A DNA stretch of 45,840 nucleotides from Gammaproteobacteria bacterium UBA6724 (lineage in GTDB: Bacteria > Pseudomonadota > Gammaproteobacteria > Pseudomonadales > Azotimanducaceae). The stretch's first letter is position 1; each line of letters opens with the position of its first letter. Below the pieces are notes generated by a model. It made no database searches. It saw only the letters and a program-made list of their open reading frames with translations, and was not told the origin of the DNA. The stretch lies in contig DKIG01000027.1 of assembly GCA_002454165.1 (NCBI GenBank), positions 1 to 45,840 on the forward strand, read 5' to 3'. A program made the position numbers and the translations under genes. This document shows, in pieces, positions 35,449 to 44,193 of this stretch.

Positions 35449-36747
35449 ATGGCAAAAAATGTTTTTTATGCACAATCTGGCGGCGTTACCTCGGTGATCA
35501 ACGCTACCGCCTGTGGTGTTATCGAGACAGTGAGGAAGTCCAGGTCCCTCGGCAAGGTGCTTGCCGGGCGCAACGGCATCATCGGTGCCCTGAAGGAAGA
35601 ACTGCTTGATACATCAAAGGAATCCCCCCGGGCAATTGCGGCACTCAGACATACGCCGGGTGGTGCCTTTGGCTCCTGCCGTTACAAGTTGTCCTCAGCC
35701 GCGGGAAACGAAACGGAGTATCGGCGACTAATAGAGGTTTTCAAAGCCCATGACATCACTGCCTTTCTCTATAACGGCGGCGGCGATTCCCAGGACACAG
35801 CCAACAAGGTTTCCATAGTCTCCCGCAAACTGGGATACCCCATCACCTGTATCGGTATTCCCAAGACAGTTGACAATGATCTGCCGCTGACGGACAGCTG
35901 TCCTGGCTTTGGCTCGGTGGCGAAATATGTCGCCGTGTCAACGATGGAAGCCGGACTTGATGTAGCATCCATGGCGGCATCCTCTACGAAGGTCTTCATC
36001 CTTGAGGTGATGGGAAGACATGCAGGATGGATTGCTGCTGCTGCCGGGCTTGCCAGACAGTCGCCAACCTCCCCGCCGCATATCATTCTCTTCCCGGAAA
36101 TTGCATTTGAGCAGGAGAAATTTCTCGTCAGGGTCAAGAGAACAGTGGACCGGGTTGGCTATTGTGTCGTAGTGGCTTCCGAGGGTGCACAATATGCAGA
36201 TGGCGTATTTCTCGGCGCTGCAAATGATGTTGTCAATGCTGTTGTAAATGATGCCGCGAATGTTGCGTCTGAGAAGGATGCGTTCGGGCATACCCAGTTA
36301 GGCGGTCTGGCACCGAACCTGGCGGCTATGATCAGGCGTACCCAGGGATACAAGTGTCACTGGTCAGTGGCGGACTACCTGCAACGCGCCGCCCGACATA
36401 TCGCCTCAGCCACGGATGTTGAACAGGCTTACGCGATGGGCAGGGCTGCCGTTGAGTTTGTGCTGGCAGGCAAGGATGCAGTCATGCCGGTGATCATTCG
36501 TGAACGGGATGCGCCTTATCAATGGAAGATTGGCGAGGTGTCATTATCCAGGGTGGCAAATATAGAGAAGCAGCTGCCGCGTGATTTTATTAGCAGAGAT
36601 GGCTTTGGTATCACGGCTAAAGCAAGACGGTATCTTGAACCCCTGATTCAGGGCGAGGATTACCCGCCCTACCACCAGGGGTTGCCCCGCTATGTCCGCC
36701 TGAAACAAAAAAGCGTACCCAAGAAACTACCGACCTTTAATCTTTAA
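35449..36747 (+). CDS. pfp: Pyrophosphate-dependent 6-phosphofructokinase
   Basis: Reversibly phosphorylates fructose 6-phosphate using PPi instead of ATP. The 432 residues have the PFK donor site GGGDSQDTA (near 110) and PKTVDNDL, where Lys139 marks PPi specificity (Gly in ATP enzymes). Then come MGRHAGWIAAAAG and DAFGHTQLGG. GCGAGGAG precedes the ATG. Between FLGAA and DAFGH there is an unusual Asn/Val/Ala repeat (NDVV, NAVV, NDAA units). It is convergent with the membrane pyrophosphatase gene, 19 bases apart, so the two PPi-using systems sit side by side, as known from methanotrophs and some sulfur-oxidising symbionts. Confidence 0.94.
   Translation: MAKNVFYAQSGGVTSVINATACGVIETVRKSRSLGKVLAGRNGIIGALKEELLDTSKESPRAIAALRHTPGGAFGSCRYKLSSAAGNETEYRRLIEVFKAHDITAFLYNGGGDSQDTANKVSIVSRKLGYPITCIGIPKTVDNDLPLTDSCPGFGSVAKYVAVSTMEAGLDVASMAASSTKVFILEVMGRHAGWIAAAAGLARQSPTSPPHIILFPEIAFEQEKFLVRVKRTVDRVGYCVVVASEGAQYADGVFLGAANDVVNAVVNDAANVASEKDAFGHTQLGGLAPNLAAMIRRTQGYKCHWSVADYLQRAARHIASATDVEQAYAMGRAAVEFVLAGKDAVMPVIIRERDAPYQWKIGEVSLSRVANIEKQLPRDFISRDGFGITAKARRYLEPLIQGEDYPPYHQGLPRYVRLKQKSVPKKLPTFNL
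36223..36267 (+). repeat. 12-bp in-frame tandem repeat inside pfp
   Basis: Units AATGATGTTGTC (36223), AATGCTGTTGTA (36235), AATGATGCCGCG (36247) and a shortened AATGTTGCG (36259). They encode four-residue NDVV-like repeats in a loop that in remembered homologues is about a dozen residues shorter. Confidence 0.7.
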
Positions 36748-36766
36748 TAAAAAGAAGACATCAAAA

Positions 36767-38794
<2,028 letters not shown>

Positions 38795-38953
38795 TGATTC
38801 CGATTGAATTGAGGGTTCACGGCTACCCTGGCTGTATAAGACTTGTATCTAAAAAAATGATAGCCCCGATTGATTTGTCAATCTGCTCTGCTTGCCAACC
38901 AGGCTCAAGCAGGTTTAAGGGTACAAAAATCCGTGCCATTATTGAACCCAATC

Positions 38954-38995
38954 TCTTCTGAGCCCAGTCTTCTGAGCCCAGTCTTCTGAGCCCAG
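38954..38995. repeat. Perfect 14-bp tandem repeat, three copies
   Basis: TCTTCTGAGCCCAG occurs three times head to tail at 38954, 38968 and 38982 without mismatch. It lies in the noncoding interval between the hppA start and the end of the DUF2333 gene. The unit is not a multiple of three. The rest of the 217-base interval shows no feature I can support. Confidence 0.9.
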
Positions 38996-39011
38996 TATCT
39001 TCCCGCCTGAG

Positions 39012-40037
39012 CTAGCCGTCTTCCAGTAACCGACGCAGATCGGCAATTGCCGCATTGGCTCTGGAGATATGGGAACCCATAACCAGCGAATGGTTGGCAA
39101 GAAGGCCCAGGCCGCTGCCGTTCAGTATCATCGGACTCCAGACAGTGTCCTGAGAGGGTTCCAGTTCCCGGATGATCTGCCGCAAACTGATCAGGGCGTT
39201 TTTCTTCTGCAAGACTTCACGGAAATCAACTTCTATAGCGCGAAGCAGATGAATCAATGCCCAGGTCGTTCCCCTTGCCTCGTAAAACACATCATCCAGT
39301 TCAGCCCAGGGTGTTTTTACCCGTTGCTCTGGTTCTACCCGGGTTGATTGAGTTGCCGCCTCGTCGCCAGCGAGCGATGTGTCAAGTTGCCTTTTCCCGA
39401 CGCTGGCACTGAGTCGTTGCGATAAACTGCCGATGCGCGTCTCTACCTCTGCGAGCCAAATCTGCAGATTGTCCGCCCGGGCGTAGAATTGAGCAGACTG
39501 CTGTTTGCTATCTTCCAGCCGTACCAGGTAAGCCCTAAGTGCGACCCTACCCTTATTATATTCTGATTCGGTTTCTGGCAGCATCCAGGAGTCATTATCA
39601 AAATAAAATTGGTTCTCTGCCTTTACCAGGTCCGAGTCTTCGGTGGATTGAGATTGAGAGCGGCTCAAATTATTCCGCAGGGTCCGGGTCATGTCACGAA
39701 TCTGCACCGTGACACCAAATTCCCAGTTAGGGATATTGTCCATCAATATGCCTGGCGGCGTGATGTCGTTAGTCAGATATCCGCCTCTTTTATTCAACAG
39801 GGTATCGGTCATGGTAATCAGGGTCCTGATGGTGGTGCTGCCAGTAATGTCTTGGGCATCAACATCAAACAGCTCAGGCTCAGAGTCCCAATAGAACCCC
39901 AGCCCGGCAATAATCAGCAGGAGCACACCCAAGAAGACAGCCGTGCCTCTACCAAAGGCTCTGCCTAGGGTGGCAATGCGGAATGAATCGGCGGCATGAT
40001 TGAGCATTTTGTTTTTCATTTCAGTAATGCGCTTCAC
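39012..40037 (-). CDS. DUF2333 family membrane-anchored protein
   Basis: A conserved proteobacterial protein of unknown function, 341 residues. The N-terminus is cytoplasmic and basic, with one membrane helix at about 31-48 (TAVFLGVLLLIIAGLGFYW), then a long periplasmic part rich in charged helices. TLLNKRGGYLTNDITPPG, DNIPNWEFG and SWMLPETESEYNKG are blocks I associate with DUF2333. Two Ser/Gln/Asp-rich stretches (about residues 141-151 and 219-237) look like flexible linkers. It is followed by noncoding repeats and preceded by a lipoprotein gene on the same strand 109 bases away, with which it may form an operon. Confidence 0.75.
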   Translation of the reverse strand: MKRITEMKNKMLNHAADSFRIATLGRAFGRGTAVFLGVLLLIIAGLGFYWDSEPELFDVDAQDITGSTTIRTLITMTDTLLNKRGGYLTNDITPPGILMDNIPNWEFGVTVQIRDMTRTLRNNLSRSQSQSTEDSDLVKAENQFYFDNDSWMLPETESEYNKGRVALRAYLVRLEDSKQQSAQFYARADNLQIWLAEVETRIGSLSQRLSASVGKRQLDTSLAGDEAATQSTRVEPEQRVKTPWAELDDVFYEARGTTWALIHLLRAIEVDFREVLQKKNALISLRQIIRELEPSQDTVWSPMILNGSGLGLLANHSLVMGSHISRANAAIADLRRLLEDG

Positions 40038-40146
40038 GATAAACCTCGGCTCTTAGGGGCGATGAAAGTATGGGTGACGAAAGGTGAATGGTGAAGCATG
40101 AACTATTGACTTGGTTCTGTCATTTTTATTGCGCTCGGATTTATTA

Positions 40147-40764
40147 TCAAGGGTTCATCAAAGAGATAGACGGTTGCCGATTTTTCTCAAACATGGCTTC
40201 AATGCGGACCTCTGTGTAGCGGTTCAATTCCCGATAAAGCCATCTGCCGGTGGCATCATCAATGGCACGGATGGTAACAAAGGCATGCTTGTCAAGAATA
40301 TCGGCACTGATGCCAGGGAAGTCAATCTTGCTCGCCTGTCGCTGTACCACGGCGGTAGCATCCAGGCGATAGACGGTGGTGGTGCGCGACCTTGCCTTGT
40401 TGATGAGCGCGGTGACGGGCCGAATGTTCGGGTGGGTGGCGTCAATGGCTCTGGCTTTATCAAGGTGCCGGGAGGCTCTGGCAGACCTACCCTTGTCCAG
40501 GTTGGCGATCGCCCAGGACAGATATTGTTCAACGATGGTGTTAATGCCCAAGGTAGCCTCTTTGTTGGCTGCGTCAAGGCTGAGTATCTGTTGGTATTTC
40601 TGGTAGGCGTTTCGCCCGGCAGGCGTGGTGAGTCGGTTTTCCTCAAAATCAATCTGCGCCGCAGCCAGCAAGGTGGCGATGGATGGCTGACTGGTGCTGG
40701 ACACGCAACCGGCAAGCGATATCAACATAGCGAGAACCAGGATGTCAGGTATCTGATATTTCAT
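40147..40764 (-). CDS. Predicted TPR-like lipoprotein
   Basis: A 205-residue protein whose start at 40764 (MKYQIPDILVLAMLISLAGC) gives a type II signal peptide with lipobox LAGC at Cys20; an in-frame ATG at 40869 would bury this signal. The mature part has helical repeats, AGRNAYQKYQQILSLDAANKEA and ARASRHLDKARAIDATHP, of tetratricopeptide character, then a C-terminal region beginning RTTTVYRLD. No specific family recognised. Envelope-associated by its signal. It is divergent from the YeaR-like gene and upstream of the DUF2333 gene on the same strand. Confidence 0.72.
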   Translation of the reverse strand: MKYQIPDILVLAMLISLAGCVSSTSQPSIATLLAAAQIDFEENRLTTPAGRNAYQKYQQILSLDAANKEATLGINTIVEQYLSWAIANLDKGRSARASRHLDKARAIDATHPNIRPVTALINKARSRTTTVYRLDATAVVQRQASKIDFPGISADILDKHAFVTIRAIDDATGRWLYRELNRYTEVRIEAMFEKNRQPSISLMNP

Positions 40765-40808
40765 TATGGTGGTCAAAAAAGAGTAGTATGTTAAAAATAT
40801 AAAGAAAA

Positions 40809-41084
40809 ATGAAAACACTTCCAGAGAATCTATCAGCATATAAAAGGACACCTGAATTTGATGAGTCAAGTGTGCTCAATGGATTGCTTAAAGCCCATCA
40901 AATCAAAGAAGGCGTATGGGGGAAAATTGTCATTCTTCAAGGAAGGTTACAATACACTATCAATGAACCAGAAAGGGAAGTAGTCATTCTCGACAAAAAT
41001 AATTTCGGTCTGGTAGAGCCTAAAATATTCCATGAGATTAAACCACTTGGCAAAGTCAGATTCTATGTTGAGTTTTATCAATAA
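40809..41084 (+). CDS. DUF1971/YeaR-like small cupin protein
   Basis: A 91-residue protein matching the YeaR/TehB-associated DUF1971 family: LPENLSAYKRTPEFDESSV at the start, KEGVWGKIVILQG in the middle, and a closing PLGKVRFYVEFYQ. The fold is a small beta-barrel (cupin-like). E. coli yeaR is nitrate/nitrite-responsive and the family is often described as tellurite-resistance related, but the biochemical function is unknown. Starts 44 bases from the divergent lipoprotein gene. Composition is more AT-rich than neighbours. Confidence 0.82.
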   Translation: MKTLPENLSAYKRTPEFDESSVLNGLLKAHQIKEGVWGKIVILQGRLQYTINEPEREVVILDKNNFGLVEPKIFHEIKPLGKVRFYVEFYQ

Positions 41085-41105
41085 CATATCAACTAGGGAC
41101 CAGAT

Positions 41106-41675
41106 ATGACGCACATCATCAGGGTGTATTTCAGCCATCTTGTGACGCTAGCGGTTGTGACGCTAGTAGTTGTGACGCTAACGGTTGCAACGCTAGCAAT
41201 GACTATGCGCGCGGCGGCGCAGCAGCCTCCCAGCGACATCATCAGACTACTCCAGCCTGCCACTGAGCAGTTCATGGGACGCACTAGGCATGAGGTGCTG
41301 CCGGTGGATCAGGCTTTCCACTTTGAGCATTTTCCCGAGGGCGCGGGTCTCAAACTCTTGTGGCAGATAAGACCAGGCTATTATCTCTATCGGAACAAGA
41401 TAAGTTTGATGCGGGAACATCAAGAAATCGCCATTCAGTTGCCGCCGGGACAGGATCGTGTTGATGAGGTGTTTGGTGAGGTACAGGTGTTGGAAGGTCT
41501 GGTAGAAGGTCTGGTGGAAGCCTCCGCTCTTGCTGAATTACGAGCTTCTGAATTACGATCTTCTGAAGTATCTGCTGAATTGACGGCAGGTGAATTGCAA
41601 CTGAGCTATCAGGGTTGTGCCGAGTCGGGCTATTGTTATCCGCCCCGGACAAGAACCATCACGCTGGAAGAATAG
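41106..41675 (+). CDS. Stand-alone DsbD N-terminal (nDsbD-like) periplasmic protein
   Basis: A 189-residue secreted protein equal to the alpha domain of thiol:disulfide interchange protein DsbD. After the signal peptide it has VLPVDQAFHFEHF, LLWQIRPGYYLYRNKISL and the redox pair in YQGCAESGYCYPP, then stops at the point where full DsbD continues into its membrane domain. No frame downstream encodes that domain; aroQ begins 23 bases later. nDsbD passes electrons to periplasmic partners such as DsbC, so this protein would need a separate DsbD/CcdA donor, or it is a truncated remnant. The signal peptide core and a later loop are built from tandem repeats. The start has TAGGGA upstream. Confidence 0.82.
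   Translation: MTHIIRVYFSHLVTLAVVTLVVVTLTVATLAMTMRAAAQQPPSDIIRLLQPATEQFMGRTRHEVLPVDQAFHFEHFPEGAGLKLLWQIRPGYYLYRNKISLMREHQEIAIQLPPGQDRVDEVFGEVQVLEGLVEGLVEASALAELRASELRSSEVSAELTAGELQLSYQGCAESGYCYPPRTRTITLEE
41142..41201 (+). repeat. 15-bp tandem repeat forming the signal-peptide core
   Basis: Four in-phase units: GTGACGCTAGCGGTT (41142), GTGACGCTAGTAGTT (41157), GTGACGCTAACGGTT (41172) and a diverged GCAACGCTAGCAATG (41187). They encode VTLAV-type pentapeptides that make up the hydrophobic stretch of the predicted export signal. Confidence 0.93.
41493..41573 (+). repeat. 12-bp and 15-bp tandem repeats in the nDsbD loop
   Basis: GAAGGTCTGGTA and GAAGGTCTGGTG (41493-41516) encode two EGLV units. 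GAATTACGAGCTTCT and GAATTACGATCTTCT (41535-41564) encode ELRAS and ELRSS, followed by a decayed GAAGTATCT. All are in frame, just before the YQGC redox motif. Confidence 0.8.
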
Positions 41676-41698
41676 CGACTGTCACCAGGGAGACAAGT

Positions 41699-42136
41699 AT
41701 GGCGAAGATCATGGTACTGCATGGGCCAAATCTGAATTTGCTCGGCACTCGGGAACCGGACATCTACGGCACGGACACCCTGGCTACCATCAACGACAGT
41801 CTGCTTGCCCAGATCAACGCCAGTGGCAATGAGGTGGTCTGTTATCAGAGCAATGCGGAACATGAATTGATTGACCAGATTCATGTAGCGAAACGGGATC
41901 AGGTGAGTTACATCATCATCAACCCGGGTGCCTTCACCCACACCAGCATCGCCCTACGGGATGCCTTTCTGAGTGTGTCCATCCCCTTTGTTGAGGTGCA
42001 TCTGTCAAATGTCTTTAGTCGTGAAGAATTCAGGAAGCATTCTTGTCTTTCTGACATAGCAACTGGTTGTGTCACCGGACTTGGTGCTCTGGGCTACAAC
42101 CTTGCCGCCGAGTTTGTGCTGTCGCAATTGTCCTAG
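41699..42136 (+). CDS. aroQ: 3-Dehydroquinate dehydratase, type II
   Basis: Dehydrates 3-dehydroquinate in the shikimate pathway; the type II enzyme is a dodecamer unrelated to AroD. The 145 residues show HGPNLNLLGTREPDIYG with the catalytic loop, CYQSNAEHELIDQIH, INPGAFTHTSIALRDA with the catalytic histidine, and EVHLSNVFSREEFRKHS. The ATG at 41699 is preceded by AGGGAG, and the frame extending to 41615 is rejected. Neighbouring dsbD-type and fis genes are typical, but accB-accC and prmA/dusB, which often lie between aroQ and fis, are absent here. It supplies the pathway that also needs the aroE found in this window. Confidence 0.96.
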   Translation: MAKIMVLHGPNLNLLGTREPDIYGTDTLATINDSLLAQINASGNEVVCYQSNAEHELIDQIHVAKRDQVSYIIINPGAFTHTSIALRDAFLSVSIPFVEVHLSNVFSREEFRKHSCLSDIATGCVTGLGALGYNLAAEFVLSQLS

Positions 42137-42299
42137 TGACAAGGCGCACTATCATCACCATGACACCGCTGCCGCTATCGTCATGCTACCGTCTTCGTTG
42201 CCAGGCCATCCCTGTGAGAGCATTGTGCAAGCATGTCATTTCCGCCCGGATTGCTGGTATCATGCCCCTCCGATTTCACGCTGACCCTGGCGCCGATTG

Positions 42300-42533
42300 A
42301 TGACCAAAAAAACGATTGTTGAATCCGTGCAACGTTCGGTCGCGGATTATCTCAACACCATGGACGGGCATGAGGTGAATGGTTTATATGACATGGTGAT
42401 GTCTGAGGTGGAAGCCCCGCTCATTGAATGTGTCCTGAACTTCACCAACAACAATCAGAGTCAGACGGCAGAAATACTTGGCTTGAACCGTGGCACCCTC
42501 CGAAGAAAGTTGAGAAAGCATCGGCTCTTGTGA
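42300..42533 (+). CDS. fis: Fis-family nucleoid-associated DNA-binding protein
   Basis: Small dimeric DNA-bending protein that organises the nucleoid and activates stable RNA promoters. The 77 residues have the Fis layout: an N-terminal beta-hairpin arm, the core helices VNGLYDMVMSEVEAPLIECV, and the C-terminal helix-turn-helix NNQSQTAEILGLNRGTLRRKL. E. coli Fis is 98 residues; shorter forms of about 80 are normal outside enterics. ATG 42300 is chosen (TTG 42297 adjoins it). The 163-base gap after aroQ holds no gene; a TATCAT near 42258 could be a -10 element. It is followed by purH, as in many relatives. Confidence 0.94.
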   Translation: MTKKTIVESVQRSVADYLNTMDGHEVNGLYDMVMSEVEAPLIECVLNFTNNNQSQTAEILGLNRGTLRRKLRKHRLL

Positions 42534-42600
42534 CCCTCGCCAAATCCACAGCACTGAGCCTGTCCCGCCGTGCATCGCCCCCGAGCCGCCCGTGACTTCC

Positions 42601-44193
42601 ATGCCGGTGAAAAGAGCGTTGCTCAGCGTCTTCGACAAATCTGGCATTCTGCCCTTCGCTCAGACCCTGACTGAGCTGGATATCCAGTTGATGTCAACCG
42701 GTGGCACTCGCAAATTGCTTGAAGAAAACGGGTTGAAGGTGATGGATCTTGCCGACTACACAGGCTTCCCGGAAATGATGGACGGCAGGGTGAAGACCCT
42801 GCATCCCAAAGTGCACGGCGGCTTGCTGGGCAGGCGGCAGGTATCAGAAGCCGGCGAATATTCAGGCAAGGACGCTGCGGTCATGGCAGCTCAGGGCATT
42901 GTTTCAATAGACCTGTTGGTGATAAATCTTTATCCCTTTGAATCTACAGTGAGCAGGGACCCGGAGAATCTTGCGGCTGCCCTGGAGCATATTGATATAG
43001 GTGGCCCCGCCATGTTGCGCTCCGCCGCCAAAAATTACGACTGCGTCTGCGTCCTGGTGGACGGTGATGATTATGAGATGGTTGCTACCGAGTTGAAACA
43101 AAATGCTGGGCGAGTGAGTGTTGAGACGAGATTCCGACTGGCGGTCAAGGCGTTTGAGCGGGTCGCCCGTTATGATGCGGCTATCGCCAACTATCTGTCG
43201 GGATATGGTCGCGCCAAGGGTGAAGGGCGTGCATATCCACCGCACCTGACACTGCAATTCCAACAAAAGCAGATACTGCGATATGGCGAGAATCCACATC
43301 AAACGGCGGCTTTTTATACCGAGCCAGGTGTGCATGGCATGTCCGTGTCTCATGCCGAGCAGTTGCAAGGCAAGGAGATGTCCTTCAACAATGTGGCGGA
43401 TACAGATGCCGCCCTTGCCTGTGTGCAGAGCTTTGATGCCCCCGCCTGCGTGATTGTGAAACATGAGAACCCCTGCGGCGTTGCCGTCGCCGAGACGCTT
43501 CAGGAGGCTTATCAATTAGCATTATCTACTGACCCGGCATCGGCATTTGGCGGCATCCTTGCCTTCAACCGACAACTGGATGAATCCCTTGCTACGGAAA
43601 TTATCCAGCAGCAGTTCGTGGAAGTGATTGTTGCGCCTGACATCACCGATGGGGCGAAACTTGCCCTCGCCACAAAGCAAAATATTCGGGTCCTGGTGCC
43701 GCTATCGGCATCGGCAGACGACGGCACCATGCAGGATTACAAACGGGTGTCCGGTGGCTTGCTGGTGCAAAGTCGTGATACTGAACTGCTGGACGAGGAA
43801 CAACTCAGGGTCGTGACCCACCGCGCGCCCACCGAGGATGAACGGGCTGATCTTCTCTTCGCCTGGACGGTGGCGAAATTCGTCAAGTCCAACGCCATCG
43901 TTTATGCCAGAAACAAGATGACGGTCGGCATTGGTGCTGGGCAGATGAGTCGGGTGGATAGCGCGAAAATTGCCGCGCTCAAGGCAGGGGCGGCAGGGCT
44001 GGAAGTGGCGGGTTCGGTGATGGCGTCGGATGCCTTCTTCCCCTTTCGGGACGGTATTGATGCGGCGGCGGCAGTTGGCATATCAGCGGTGATTCAGCCG
44101 GGCGGGTCTAGGCGGGATGAGGAAATTATTGCGGCGGCAAATGAGGCGGAGATGGCGATGATCTTTACCGGTATGCGCCACTTTCGGCATTGA
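42601..44193 (+). CDS. purH: Bifunctional AICAR formyltransferase/IMP cyclohydrolase
   Basis: Performs the last two steps of IMP synthesis, using 10-formyl-THF. The N-terminal MGS-like cyclohydrolase domain (about 1-150) has KRALLSVFDKSGILPFAQTL and TGFPEMMDGRVKTLHPKVHGG at its active site. The C-terminal transformylase domain has LRYGENPHQTAAFY, VKHENPCGVAVAE (catalytic Lys-His), DAFFPFRDGID and QPGGSRRDEEII. About 530 residues, standard. ATG 42601 is chosen; a GTG at 42592 is in frame and cannot be excluded, as neither has a clear ribosome site. The stop overlaps the purD start (TGATG). Confidence 0.97.
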   Translation: MPVKRALLSVFDKSGILPFAQTLTELDIQLMSTGGTRKLLEENGLKVMDLADYTGFPEMMDGRVKTLHPKVHGGLLGRRQVSEAGEYSGKDAAVMAAQGIVSIDLLVINLYPFESTVSRDPENLAAALEHIDIGGPAMLRSAAKNYDCVCVLVDGDDYEMVATELKQNAGRVSVETRFRLAVKAFERVARYDAAIANYLSGYGRAKGEGRAYPPHLTLQFQQKQILRYGENPHQTAAFYTEPGVHGMSVSHAEQLQGKEMSFNNVADTDAALACVQSFDAPACVIVKHENPCGVAVAETLQEAYQLALSTDPASAFGGILAFNRQLDESLATEIIQQQFVEVIVAPDITDGAKLALATKQNIRVLVPLSASADDGTMQDYKRVSGGLLVQSRDTELLDEEQLRVVTHRAPTEDERADLLFAWTVAKFVKSNAIVYARNKMTVGIGAGQMSRVDSAKIAALKAGAAGLEVAGSVMASDAFFPFRDGIDAAAAVGISAVIQPGGSRRDEEIIAAANEAEMAMIFTGMRHFRH

